Positions 24,887-32,189 of a stretch of DNA of 32,189 nt are shown here, piece after piece. Positions within the stretch are counted from its first letter, which is position 1, and each line of letters starts with the position of its first letter. The stretch is from NCBI GenBank assembly GCA_902615835.1, contig CACMQL010000019.1:1-32189 (forward strand). The letters are read 5' to 3'. This DNA comes from an uncultured Verrucomicrobiota bacterium (lineage in GTDB: Bacteria; Verrucomicrobiota; Verrucomicrobiia; Opitutales; Seribacteraceae). The notes under the pieces were generated by a model. The model was not told the DNA's origin and did no database searches. It was given only the letters and a program-made list of their open reading frames with translations. Both the position numbers and the translations under genes were made by a program.

Positions 24887-26173
24887 ATGCGTCACAAACC
24901 GATTGACTCGAAACTTTTCTCAACCCACCGCAAAAATCTCTGCGAGCGGTTGCCCCACAAGGCACTGGCCATTTCCAATGCCAACGATATCCTCCCAACC
25001 AATGCAGACGGAACTTTACCCATTCATCCCAATTCAGACCTTTTTTATCTATCGGGGATCGAGCAAGAAGAGAGTATTTTGGTGCTTTTCCCCGATTGCC
25101 CCAAACCCGAGCACCGCGAAATTTTATTTGTACGGGAACCGAGTGAACGCTTAAAAATCTGGGAGGGTTACAAACACAGCCAAGAAGACGCCCGTAAAAT
25201 TTCGGGCATTCAGACAGTCTTTTGGACTGAGGATTTTGATAAAGTTTTTCAATTGCTGGCTGCCGATGCGGAAACTTTTTTCCTAAACGACAATGAACAC
25301 AGCCGGGCATCCAATGAAGTGGAAACTCGTGATCAACGGTTCAACAAAAAGATTCAACGGGACTACCCGCTCCATAAAATTGATCGCCTTGCTCCTCATC
25401 TGCATGAATTACGCTTTTGTAAAAATCCACTCGAGATCAAACTGATTAAACACGCAGTCGATGTCACGGCCCATGGATTTCGCCGGGTACTAAGTATGAT
25501 GAAGCCGGGAATCGAAGAATACGAAATAGAAGCGGAATGGGCGAAAGAATTTATCAAAAGAAGATGTAAGTTCGCCTACACACCTATTCTGGCATCCGGA
25601 GGAAATGCCTGCATACTCCATTATCTGCAAAATGATCAGACCTGCCGAAAGGGACAACTTATCCTAATGGATGTGGGAGCCTGCTATGCCAATTACAATG
25701 CGGATCTTACCCGCACGATCCCCGTTAGTGGGAAATTTAACCGCCGACAAAAACAAGTATACAATGCCGTTTTGCGGGTCCTTCGCCAATGCATTAAGAA
25801 TGCCACCATTGGTAAATCGTTAAAGGAATGGCAAACGGACTCCCATGATATGATGACTGAGGAAATGCTTCGCCTGAAACTGATTACCAAGGGACAGGTA
25901 AAGAAACAAGACTCGGATCTACCGGCTTGCCGGAAATATTATATGCACGGCCTTGGACATTCCATTGGATTGGACGTTCATGATGTAAGTAATGGACAGA
26001 TGGAATTCCGCGAAAATTCGGTTTTTACCGTTGAGCCTGGTATTTATCTTCCTGATGAGGGCTTCGGTATCCGTCTGGAAGATGACATTCAAATTACCAA
26101 GAATGGTCCCATTAATCTAATGTCTAACATTCCGATCGAAGCCGATGAAATTGAAGAGATCATGAACCGGTGA
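24887..26173 (+). CDS. pepP: Xaa-Pro aminopeptidase (M24B, aminopeptidase P-like)
   Basis: A 428-residue cytosolic metallopeptidase that releases N-terminal residues preceding proline. ATG 24887 is used; a TTG 18 codons upstream (24833) is unlikely. The N-terminal AMP_N domain (SKLFSTHRKNLCERLP through FYLSGIEQEESILVLF) is followed by the pita-bread catalytic domain. Dinuclear Mn ligands are all present: D262 in LMDVGACY, D273 in YNADLTRT, H358 in MHGLGHSIGLD, E383 in TVEPGIY and E398 in GIRLEDDI. H354 is the accessory histidine. The following sulfatase gene is 16 nt away, so they are probably co-transcribed, though no functional link is obvious. Confidence 0.92.
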   Translation: MRHKPIDSKLFSTHRKNLCERLPHKALAISNANDILPTNADGTLPIHPNSDLFYLSGIEQEESILVLFPDCPKPEHREILFVREPSERLKIWEGYKHSQEDARKISGIQTVFWTEDFDKVFQLLAADAETFFLNDNEHSRASNEVETRDQRFNKKIQRDYPLHKIDRLAPHLHELRFCKNPLEIKLIKHAVDVTAHGFRRVLSMMKPGIEEYEIEAEWAKEFIKRRCKFAYTPILASGGNACILHYLQNDQTCRKGQLILMDVGACYANYNADLTRTIPVSGKFNRRQKQVYNAVLRVLRQCIKNATIGKSLKEWQTDSHDMMTEEMLRLKLITKGQVKKQDSDLPACRKYYMHGLGHSIGLDVHDVSNGQMEFRENSVFTVEPGIYLPDEGFGIRLEDDIQITKNGPINLMSNIPIEADEIEEIMNR

Positions 26174-26189
26174 TTTAAATTTTATAAAA

Positions 26190-27731
26190 ATGAAAATTAT
26201 TAGTTACCTACTCGCAATCATTGCCCTAAGCTCCTGGGTAAATGCCAAGAAACCAAATGTCATCGTAATCATGGCGGATGATCTCGGATACGGAGACCTC
26301 GGGTGTTACGGGGCAAAGCCAACGAATTTAAAGACTCCAAATATCGATAAACTGGCTAAGAAAGGCATCAAATTCACCAGCGGATATTGTTCCGCTTCGA
26401 CCTGTACGCCCACCCGTTATTCTTTCCTTACCGGGACCTATGCTTTTCGTGGTAAGAACACCGGAATTGCTCCTCCCAGTTCCCCCCTTATTATACCTGA
26501 AGATACCTACACCTTGCCCGATATGCTCAAGGAAGCAGGGTACAAAACCGCAGTGATTGGCAAGTGGCATTTAGGACTGGGAAGTCCGGGTGTCGGACCT
26601 CAATGGAATGAGCAATTAAAACCCGGCCCAAGAGAAATTGGTTTTGATTATAATTTTCTGCTTCCCACCACCAATGACCGGGTACCTCAGGTTTATGTGG
26701 AAAATCATAAGGTGCTTAATTTGGATCCCAACGACCCTCTCTGGGTTGGAATGAAACAACCAAGTCCCGATCATCCCACTGGGATAACCCATCGCGAAAC
26801 CCTGAAGATGGATTGGACTCATGGACATAATCAAACGATTCATAACGGCATAAGCAGGATTGGTTTCTACACTGGCGGTCATGCTGCCCGGTTTCGGGAT
26901 GAGGACCTAGCGGATAAATGGGTGGAGAAATCAAAGGAATGGATGGGAAAGAATAAAAACCATCCATTTTTTCTCTTTTTTGCCTCCCACGATCTGCATG
27001 TACCCCGAATTCCTCATGAGAGATTCCGTAACACTTCTGCTATGAGCTATCGTGGAGATGTCATCGTACAACTCGACTGGTGCGTGGGTGAGATCGTAAA
27101 ATATCTGAAAAAAGAGGGACTTGAGAAAAATACCATGATCATCTTCTGCTCGGACAATGGACCGGTGGGAGATGACGGCTATGCCGATGAAGCCCTCGAA
27201 AAAATGGGGAATCATCGGGCAGCAGGTCCCTACTCAGGTGGAAAATACAGTATCTTCGAAGGCGGTACGCGCACACCCTTCATTACCTACTGGCCGGGTA
27301 CCATCAAGCCCGGCGTGTCGAATGAAATGGTCTGCACCATTGATCTGGCTGGCAGTCTTGCAAACCATTTGGGAATTAAACTTCCTAAAGATGCTTGCCT
27401 GGACAGTCTGGATGTTATGGATGCGATGCTCGGAAAAAAAGGAGCCAAAGGACGGCCTCATTTAATCCAGCAGGATAATGGTCGTGGAAACAACTATGGA
27501 TATCGGGTTGGTAAATGGAAACTGCAAAGACACGATTCGAAGAAGACCAACAACTATCAGGTAAATAAATTACTCGGTAGCCAACGCGGACAAAAGGTAC
27601 CTCAGTTTGCCCTATTTGATTTATCTAAGGACTCTTATGAAAAAAATAACCTGGCGGAGAAAAACCCAAAAGTATTCGAAAGAATGAAATCCGGGTTACA
27701 AAAGTTTCTCGACGACGGAAGAAGCCGTTAA
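26190..27731 (+). CDS. S1-family sulfatase, secreted
   Basis: A 513-residue arylsulfatase-type enzyme with signal peptide (MKIISYLLAIIALSSWVNA, 1-19). PNVIVIMADDLGYGDLGCYG has the paired Asp at 30-31; C72 in CTPTR is the formylglycine precursor; GKWHLGLG (about 127) and FCSDNGPVGDDG (Asp-Asn metal site) are intact, and KYSIFEGGTRTPFITYWPG is the following conserved loop. It is 16 nt downstream of the aminopeptidase gene. A weak hairpin follows it at 27734-27752. The substrate cannot be told. Confidence 0.93.
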   Translation: MKIISYLLAIIALSSWVNAKKPNVIVIMADDLGYGDLGCYGAKPTNLKTPNIDKLAKKGIKFTSGYCSASTCTPTRYSFLTGTYAFRGKNTGIAPPSSPLIIPEDTYTLPDMLKEAGYKTAVIGKWHLGLGSPGVGPQWNEQLKPGPREIGFDYNFLLPTTNDRVPQVYVENHKVLNLDPNDPLWVGMKQPSPDHPTGITHRETLKMDWTHGHNQTIHNGISRIGFYTGGHAARFRDEDLADKWVEKSKEWMGKNKNHPFFLFFASHDLHVPRIPHERFRNTSAMSYRGDVIVQLDWCVGEIVKYLKKEGLEKNTMIIFCSDNGPVGDDGYADEALEKMGNHRAAGPYSGGKYSIFEGGTRTPFITYWPGTIKPGVSNEMVCTIDLAGSLANHLGIKLPKDACLDSLDVMDAMLGKKGAKGRPHLIQQDNGRGNNYGYRVGKWKLQRHDSKKTNNYQVNKLLGSQRGQKVPQFALFDLSKDSYEKNNLAEKNPKVFERMKSGLQKFLDDGRSR

Positions 27732-27733
27732 AT

Positions 27734-27752
27734 TACTCCCTCTTTTGGAGTA
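27734..27752 (+). terminator. Weak hairpin after the sulfatase gene
   Basis: TACTCC and GGAGTA form a 6-bp stem with a 7-base loop three bases after the sulfatase stop (stop ends 27731). There is no long U-tract after it (CAGGTTTTA follows), so termination is only a possibility. Confidence 0.2.
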
Positions 27753-27818
27753 CAGGTTTTATGCAACTTCTACTAATTAAAATGAATAGATGCCTAGGTG
27801 TGGGAAGTTGCAGGGGGA

Positions 27819-27932
27819 ATGACTATTGCATTACTTAGTTTACTTGCGTCCTCCTTTGTACCCATGGCCTGGTGTCGGTATGTATTTTCCACGGGCACCA
27901 TATTGAAACTTTTTGAATTTGGAAAAAAATGA
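27819..27932 (+). CDS. Possible 37-residue hydrophobic small protein
   Basis: ATG 27819 is preceded by a GGGGG run only one base away; the frame reads MTIALLSLLASSFVPMAWCR and ends LKLFEFGKK before TGA. It has one predicted membrane-spanning stretch and a basic end. It lies upstream of the ApbE-like gene. Nothing like it is recognised, the ribosome-binding site is too close, and it may be chance or a decayed gene end. Confidence 0.2.
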   Translation: MTIALLSLLASSFVPMAWCRYVFSTGTILKLFEFGKK

Positions 27933-28003
27933 CCAAGGGTAGACTCGAAGAAAATACCTGAGTTTTGGGCTCTTAGGACTTGCACTTATCCTGAATTTTT
28001 CTC

Positions 28004-29047
28004 TTGAAGATTTTTATCCCAGTCATCTCTCTTTTTATCTTTTGTATATTCAGTTGCACAGATACAAGGGAACAGCCTGTCACAAAGCTTTATGAGCTAA
28101 AGGGACGAGCATTGGGCACAACCTGGACGATCAAAGCACTTTCTCAGGATGAACTAGACCAAAAAGAATTACGGAAAGATATTGTGCGACGACTTGAAGA
28201 ACTAGAAAAAATCTTTTCTCATTGGAGAGCTAAGTCAGAGCTTTATCAATTTAACGCAGCCCTGACCACCACTCCAATTTCAATCCATCCGAAATTACTG
28301 GAATTACTCAGACATGCACAGTGGATGCACAAGCAGAGTAATGGTACCTTTGATCCCACCATCGCTCCGGTTGTAAATCTTTGGGGATTCGGACCGGTTG
28401 GGAAGACACGCTCCACCCTTCCAACCGAGGATCAAATTCAGAAAGCAATGTCTTTGGCAGGCATGGAGAAACTGGAAATTTTGCCTCAGGGAATGGTTCG
28501 AAAAAAAGTGCCCACTCTTCAGCTTGATTTCTCCGCCTCAGCAAAGGGCGAAATCATTGATCAAATTTGCAAGCTTCTTGATCGTTGGGGATTAAAAAAT
28601 TATCTTGCGGAGATCGGCGGTGAAATAAGAGCCGAGGGAAAAGGTCGAAATGGAAAAGGTTGGGTTGTGGCACTCGAAGATGGGAATCTCCAAAATCCCC
28701 AAGACATGTCATCCGTAACCTTGCGAAACTACGCCGTAGCTACTTCCGGAAGTTACCGACTTACCAAACCCAATCCTGATTCCAACCGCAGTGCATCCCA
28801 TTTGATTGATCCCAGGACGGGTAGACCCATCGAACATTCTCTCGTTGCGGTCAATGCCTTTGCACCAACCGCACGAGATGCGGATGCCTGGGCTACTGCC
28901 CTAATGATTTTGGGCACGGAACAAGGAATGCAACTGGCTGAAAAAATGGATATGGTGGTAAGGTTTTCTATTTTAGATGGCAAAAAAGTAAAAAATATTC
29001 ATTCCACTGCATATGACCGTCTCTATTTTTCGACCATCAGCAAGTAA
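28004..29047 (+). CDS. apbE: ApbE-like FAD:protein FMN transferase, lipoprotein
   Basis: A 347-residue ApbE-family protein, which attaches FMN covalently to Thr/Ser of periplasmic or membrane flavoproteins (for example RnfG or NqrC-type subunits). TTG 28004 is the start; TGA closes the frame four codons upstream. The N-terminus KIFIPVISLFIFCIFSC looks like a lipoprotein signal with C18 as the lipid site. Family landmarks: GRALGTTWTI, FSHWRAKSELYQFN, NGTFDPTIAPVVNLWGFGP, DFSASAKGEIID, AEIGGEIRAEGKG, SHLIDPRTGRPI and TARDADAWATALMILG (Mg-binding Asp region). All are intact. No flavinylation target lies in the window. It sits between sulfatase genes but need not be part of their function. Confidence 0.93.
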   Translation: MKIFIPVISLFIFCIFSCTDTREQPVTKLYELKGRALGTTWTIKALSQDELDQKELRKDIVRRLEELEKIFSHWRAKSELYQFNAALTTTPISIHPKLLELLRHAQWMHKQSNGTFDPTIAPVVNLWGFGPVGKTRSTLPTEDQIQKAMSLAGMEKLEILPQGMVRKKVPTLQLDFSASAKGEIIDQICKLLDRWGLKNYLAEIGGEIRAEGKGRNGKGWVVALEDGNLQNPQDMSSVTLRNYAVATSGSYRLTKPNPDSNRSASHLIDPRTGRPIEHSLVAVNAFAPTARDADAWATALMILGTEQGMQLAEKMDMVVRFSILDGKKVKNIHSTAYDRLYFSTISK

Positions 29048-29128
29048 AAATATTTCTTACGCCTCCCTAACAACCCATTTTCCTAAGTTGCCAGGGAATT
29101 AAGCCAATAATTGAGTCATCAAGTCCTC

Positions 29129-29142
29129 TTGCATTCATGCAA
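29129..29142. promoter_or_regulatory. Inverted repeat upstream of the long sulfatase gene
   Basis: TTGCAT-TC-ATGCAA is a perfect 6+6 inverted repeat with a 2-base centre, about 180 nt before the sulfatase start. It looks like a transcription-factor half-site pair. No promoter could be fixed next to it, so the role is a guess. Confidence 0.3.
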
Positions 29143-29320
29143 AAAATCAAAACAGTAATACATCCTTCTAATAGACCATGTAATTACTAGGAAGTGAAAA
29201 GGGGAATATTTTTGGAACTGATTAACATGGTGAATCATCAAAGATATGCCTTGAGTTAAGCTTCCAATGAATAACCAATCGACTTGCATCAAGTCCTCGA
29301 CCAGAAGTAGGATCGGAGGG

Positions 29321-31402
29321 ATGAAAATTCTTATTATTTTCACTACATTGCCCGCAGCTTTGCTCAGTCAATTTACGGAACGGCCCAATGTGATCTTGTT
29401 TATGGCCGATGATATGGGCATGGGGGACAGTTCGGCTTATCAGTTTTTCACCAAGAATTCCGATTCACAACAGATTCATACACCAGCCATGGAAAGACTG
29501 GCGAACATGGGAATGCTTTTCACCGATGCCCATACTCCATCTTCCCGGTGCACGCCGACACGATACGGATTACTCACTGGACGATACCCTTGGCGGGCCC
29601 GAATGAAGCACTGGGTGCTTTTTGGAGTACAGGGAGATCCACTGGTTGAAGAAGACCGTCCTACCCTGGCTACTCTCTTTCGTTCCTGCGGTTATGCAAC
29701 TGCGATGGTGGGTAAATGGCACCTTGGCCTGCGGTATACCCGATCTGATGGAAAACCGGCTGCCGGTTGGGCTGATGCAGATCTGACCAAGGATGTTTTC
29801 GACGGACCCTGTGACCATGGCTTTGATTATGCCCGTTTTACCTCCCGTTCCCATGGAACTTCCGGCCCTGATGCTGGTACGACCGGTCCACGAATGGGTA
29901 AAAATAAAAAAGGGGACCGTAATACCTCCAGTCAGACAATTGGTCCCGGTCACATTCATAATCGCAGAATCATTGCAGCGACTGGCAAAGGTAAACAGCT
30001 GACAAACACAGGAGATTTAGTCTATGATCTCCACTCCCTGGGTAGTCGTCATTCGGACCATGCGATGGAATTCCTTACCCAGCATTTACGAAACCGTGAA
30101 ACCTCCTTTGATCCCTTCTTTCTCTACTACCCCAGTAATTCCAATCACGGCCCCTACACGGTGGATAAGGAAATTGGGGGGAATAAGATTAAGGGAGCCG
30201 GCAGGATGGTTTCGGGCGTCCCTGCATCCCTACGTCTCGATTTCATTTATGAGAATGATGTGGCATTGGGAAGACTGCTGGATTTCCTTGAAAAAACTAC
30301 GGATCCAAGAAGGCCCAGCCGGAAACTTATTGAAAACACCATTATCATTTTCACCTCGGATAATGGTGCGGAAGTAACCGCAAAAACGGCCACTGGCCCT
30401 GTTCGAAGCAATAAAGGCAGTTGTTATGAAGGCGGGCACCGAGTTCCCTTTATCGTATCCTGGCCCAAAGGAAAAATAGGAAACGGAGATGCAGAAAATC
30501 CTGGAAAGAAAAGTGACGAATTAGTCGGACTACAGGATCTGTATAGCACCTTCTCCAAGATCCTGGGAAAACCTCTTCCCAATCTACGGGAAGGCAAAAA
30601 GGGTGCGGAGGACAGTTACAACATCCTTCCGGCTTGGAGAGGGAAACCATTACCCAACCGCCCCATGTTCTACAACGACCATAAGGAGGCAGAAAACGCA
30701 GCTGCCTGTGCGATGCGGATCGACAACCCGATCGTGGAAGGAAAACCGATCAAGGGTAAATGGAAAATTTTTTTTGATGATTCTCTTTTGCGCTTCGGTA
30801 AAGCTAACCCCACTGAACTTTTTGAATTATCGTCAGATCCTATGGAATCCAAGAATCGTCTCGCCCAAAAGGGATTAAAGCCCCTAATCCAAGAATTGAG
30901 TTCCATTGCCGAGCTCCATCGGAATACGGGAGGTCATCGATTTGTCGAATTTTCCCCAGAAAAGCGTTTCCAATTTGATTGGAGAAAACCATTACCCGTG
31001 CCCGCTCCGCTCACCTTTTTTGTCTCCACCAAAGGAGGAGATGGAATCCGCGATGCAGAAGGACTTGGAATAGAAGGTAAGGACTCTGCCCGGGTGGATC
31101 CAGGGGAAGCCTTTGCCATTCGTTTTGAATCGGATGTGCTCATCGAATCCATTGGTTTAACTGCCGGCAAGGAGGGATCATGTGGCGGCTCCCTGCGGAT
31201 GGGGAACCGGTCAGCCCTCGCAATTTATTGTACGGATGCTGATAATGACGCCAAGGACCAAAAGGGAATTATCAGCGATCTTGGTGTTCTGAAAGAGGGG
31301 GAAATGCTCATTCTTGACCCAAACCCTCACTGGGGAGTGGAAGTTCCAGGCAGCTGGAAATTACAATCCCTCGCCGTCCGACCCTTCGAAGTATTACAAT
31401 GA
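29321..31402 (+). CDS. Long S1-family sulfatase with C-terminal extension
   Basis: A sulfatase of 693 residues from ATG 29321. That start opens a signal peptide (MKILIIFTTLPAALLSQF) and has GGAGGG directly upstream, though the spacing is unusually short; ATG 29267 would add 18 polar residues. PNVILFMADDMGMGDSSAYQ has the paired Asp; C77 in CTPTR is the formylglycine precursor; GKWHLGLRY and FTSDNGAEVTAK are intact, and KGSCYEGGHRVPFIVSWPKG follows. Residues after about 535 form a separate region (APLTFFVSTKGGDGIRDAEG to the C-terminus, beta-rich), possibly a glycan-binding or structural module. The substrate cannot be told. Confidence 0.92.
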   Translation: MKILIIFTTLPAALLSQFTERPNVILFMADDMGMGDSSAYQFFTKNSDSQQIHTPAMERLANMGMLFTDAHTPSSRCTPTRYGLLTGRYPWRARMKHWVLFGVQGDPLVEEDRPTLATLFRSCGYATAMVGKWHLGLRYTRSDGKPAAGWADADLTKDVFDGPCDHGFDYARFTSRSHGTSGPDAGTTGPRMGKNKKGDRNTSSQTIGPGHIHNRRIIAATGKGKQLTNTGDLVYDLHSLGSRHSDHAMEFLTQHLRNRETSFDPFFLYYPSNSNHGPYTVDKEIGGNKIKGAGRMVSGVPASLRLDFIYENDVALGRLLDFLEKTTDPRRPSRKLIENTIIIFTSDNGAEVTAKTATGPVRSNKGSCYEGGHRVPFIVSWPKGKIGNGDAENPGKKSDELVGLQDLYSTFSKILGKPLPNLREGKKGAEDSYNILPAWRGKPLPNRPMFYNDHKEAENAAACAMRIDNPIVEGKPIKGKWKIFFDDSLLRFGKANPTELFELSSDPMESKNRLAQKGLKPLIQELSSIAELHRNTGGHRFVEFSPEKRFQFDWRKPLPVPAPLTFFVSTKGGDGIRDAEGLGIEGKDSARVDPGEAFAIRFESDVLIESIGLTAGKEGSCGGSLRMGNRSALAIYCTDADNDAKDQKGIISDLGVLKEGEMLILDPNPHWGVEVPGSWKLQSLAVRPFEVLQ

Positions 31403-31716
31403 AAAGTTCATTTATTCTATGATTCCTGATCAGTCATCTGCTTGCCGGGGGTAAAAAGCCAGAACAGTCTCTATTCTAGTGACAGGTAGAAAAGAAAAAA
31501 AGTCTTCGCCATTTCTTGCAGGTTCGAGAACGAAACAGGTGAGGAATCGAGAGGAATGAAAGCCCAATTGTACCGGAATCTATCCATGCTCACCAAGATT
31601 TAACAAAGTACGAGGAGACAAATTTTCAAATGTCAATCAGCCTAAGGAAAGCGGTTTGAGCAAGCTTGGATTGATGGACATGGAAGGAAAGTTCTGGTAA
31701 GTGAACGCTGCTTAAA
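31403..31716. other. Intergenic region with no supported gene
   Basis: About 314 nt between the long sulfatase and the acyltransferase gene. I see only very short open frames (for example a 15-codon frame from ATG at about 31557), no tRNA, no clear terminator, and no strong promoter. Part may be a decayed gene end, but nothing is recognisable. Confidence 0.4.
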
Positions 31717-32189
31717 TTGAATCAAATACGATATCACGACCTAGATGCTCTTCGAGCTTTTGCCATGTTGCTGGGCATCGTTCTCCATGGATTGCTTTCT
31801 TTTACCCCCATTCCCATCTGGCCGGTTCAGGATAATGATCAATCAGAGATATACATGATTCCACTTATGTTCATCCACGGATTCAGGATGTCTCTCTTTT
31901 TCTTCGTCAGCGGTCTTTTTACCAGAATGATATGGCAAAAAAAAGGCACTCTCGGTTTATTACAAAACAGGGCCAAGCGGATTGTCTTACCCTTTTTAAT
32001 ATTCGGAGCCTTACTCTTCCCCGTTCTGAATAACATGGGAACTTTTTTGATTACGGGCAAGAATCATAACGAAACCGAAAAAACCATTATCATAAATCCT
32101 GAATATCAAGTTCCGAATGATCTTGGTGGAGCTTCCCGAAATGGAAATTTAAAGGAAATCACGGAGTGGCTTCAAAAAGATGAAGACAT
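31717..32189 (+). CDS. Acyltransferase 3-family membrane protein, partial at right edge
   Basis: The first 157 or so residues of a polytopic membrane protein that runs off the right edge; translated by hand. The opening RYHDLDALRAFAMLLGIVLH matches the Acyl_transf_3 hallmark (R-x-x-x-x-D-x-L-R-x-x-A, then a histidine H at the end of the first helix). It continues MSLFFFVSGLF, then NRAKRIVLPFLIFGALLFP, also standard. Family members transfer acyl or succinyl groups to sugars, lipids or glucans in the envelope (OafA/OpgC-like). TTG 31717 is the likely start; a TGA at 31702-31704 closes the frame upstream. Substrate unknown. Confidence 0.82.
   Translation, partial: MNQIRYHDLDALRAFAMLLGIVLHGLLSFTPIPIWPVQDNDQSEIYMIPLMFIHGFRMSLFFFVSGLFTRMIWQKKGTLGLLQNRAKRIVLPFLIFGALLFPVLNNMGTFLITGKNHNETEKTIIINPEYQVPNDLGGASRNGNLKEITEWLQKDED

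Noticed and set aside
27794-27985. Minus-strand frame of 63 codons
   Set aside because: No motif, no plausible start context, and it covers an otherwise empty gap.
31519-31545. T-loop-like GGTTCGAGAAC sequence suggesting a tRNA
   Set aside because: No acceptor stem, anticodon arm or D-arm can be drawn around it.

Overview
The window looks like chromosomal DNA of a marine Verrucomicrobiota-type bacterium (PVC superphylum). The evidence is gene content: a DUF1552 protein next to a planctomycete-type cytochrome c (PSCyt) protein, a PVC-type beta-propeller/ThuA protein, many S1 sulfatases and a PAS-AraC regulator. By eye the base composition is moderate and fairly even. I see no tRNA, rRNA, CRISPR array, IS element or phage gene. 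Taxonomy is inferred from gene families only.

Layout. (A) 1-1822, minus: the 5' part of an SHD1-PSCyt protein (runs off the left edge) and a Tat-exported DUF1552 protein. (B) 1871-7732, minus: a complete light-harvesting operon. Read in transcription order it is proteorhodopsin, crtE (GGPP synthase), a fused crtI-crtB gene, a fungal/archaeal-type lycopene cyclase and blh (beta-carotene to retinal). Together these take C15/C20 prenyl precursors to retinal and supply the rhodopsin. The rhodopsin has Gln at the spectral-tuning site (blue) and Glu at the proton-donor site (pump). It also appears to have Gly at the position that opens a carotenoid-antenna window in xanthorhodopsin. (C) 7733-8383: no intact gene; an AT-rich upstream region and a frameshifted gene remnant. 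(D) 8384-10526: a secreted endonuclease/exonuclease/phosphatase-family protein (minus) and a divergent secreted PHB-depolymerase/feruloyl-esterase-like enzyme with a Trp/Tyr-rich N-terminal module. (E) 10549-23699, minus: an eight-gene block of Gfo/Idh/MocA oxidoreductase, iduronate-2-sulfatase-like sulfatase, blue-copper protein, PVC beta-propeller/HEAT/ThuA protein, SGSH-like sulfatase, two more sulfatases and an FG-GAP protein. Several junctions are 4-nt overlaps. A PAS-AraC regulator gene (23835-24605) is divergent from it. (F) 24887-31402, plus: Xaa-Pro aminopeptidase and sulfatase, an ApbE-like flavin transferase, and a long sulfatase. (G) 31717 to the right edge: start of an acyltransferase-3 membrane protein.

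Reading: a heterotroph that uses sulfated glycans, with six periplasmic/secreted formylglycine-type sulfatases but no glycoside hydrolase or sulfatase-maturing enzyme in view, and that also has rhodopsin phototrophy. The least ordinary items are the CrtI-CrtB fusion beside the cyclase, the blue-tuned and possibly antenna-ready rhodopsin, the DUF1552/PSCyt pair directly behind the retinal operon, and the blue-copper plus heme-less PVC propeller pair inside the sulfatase operon.
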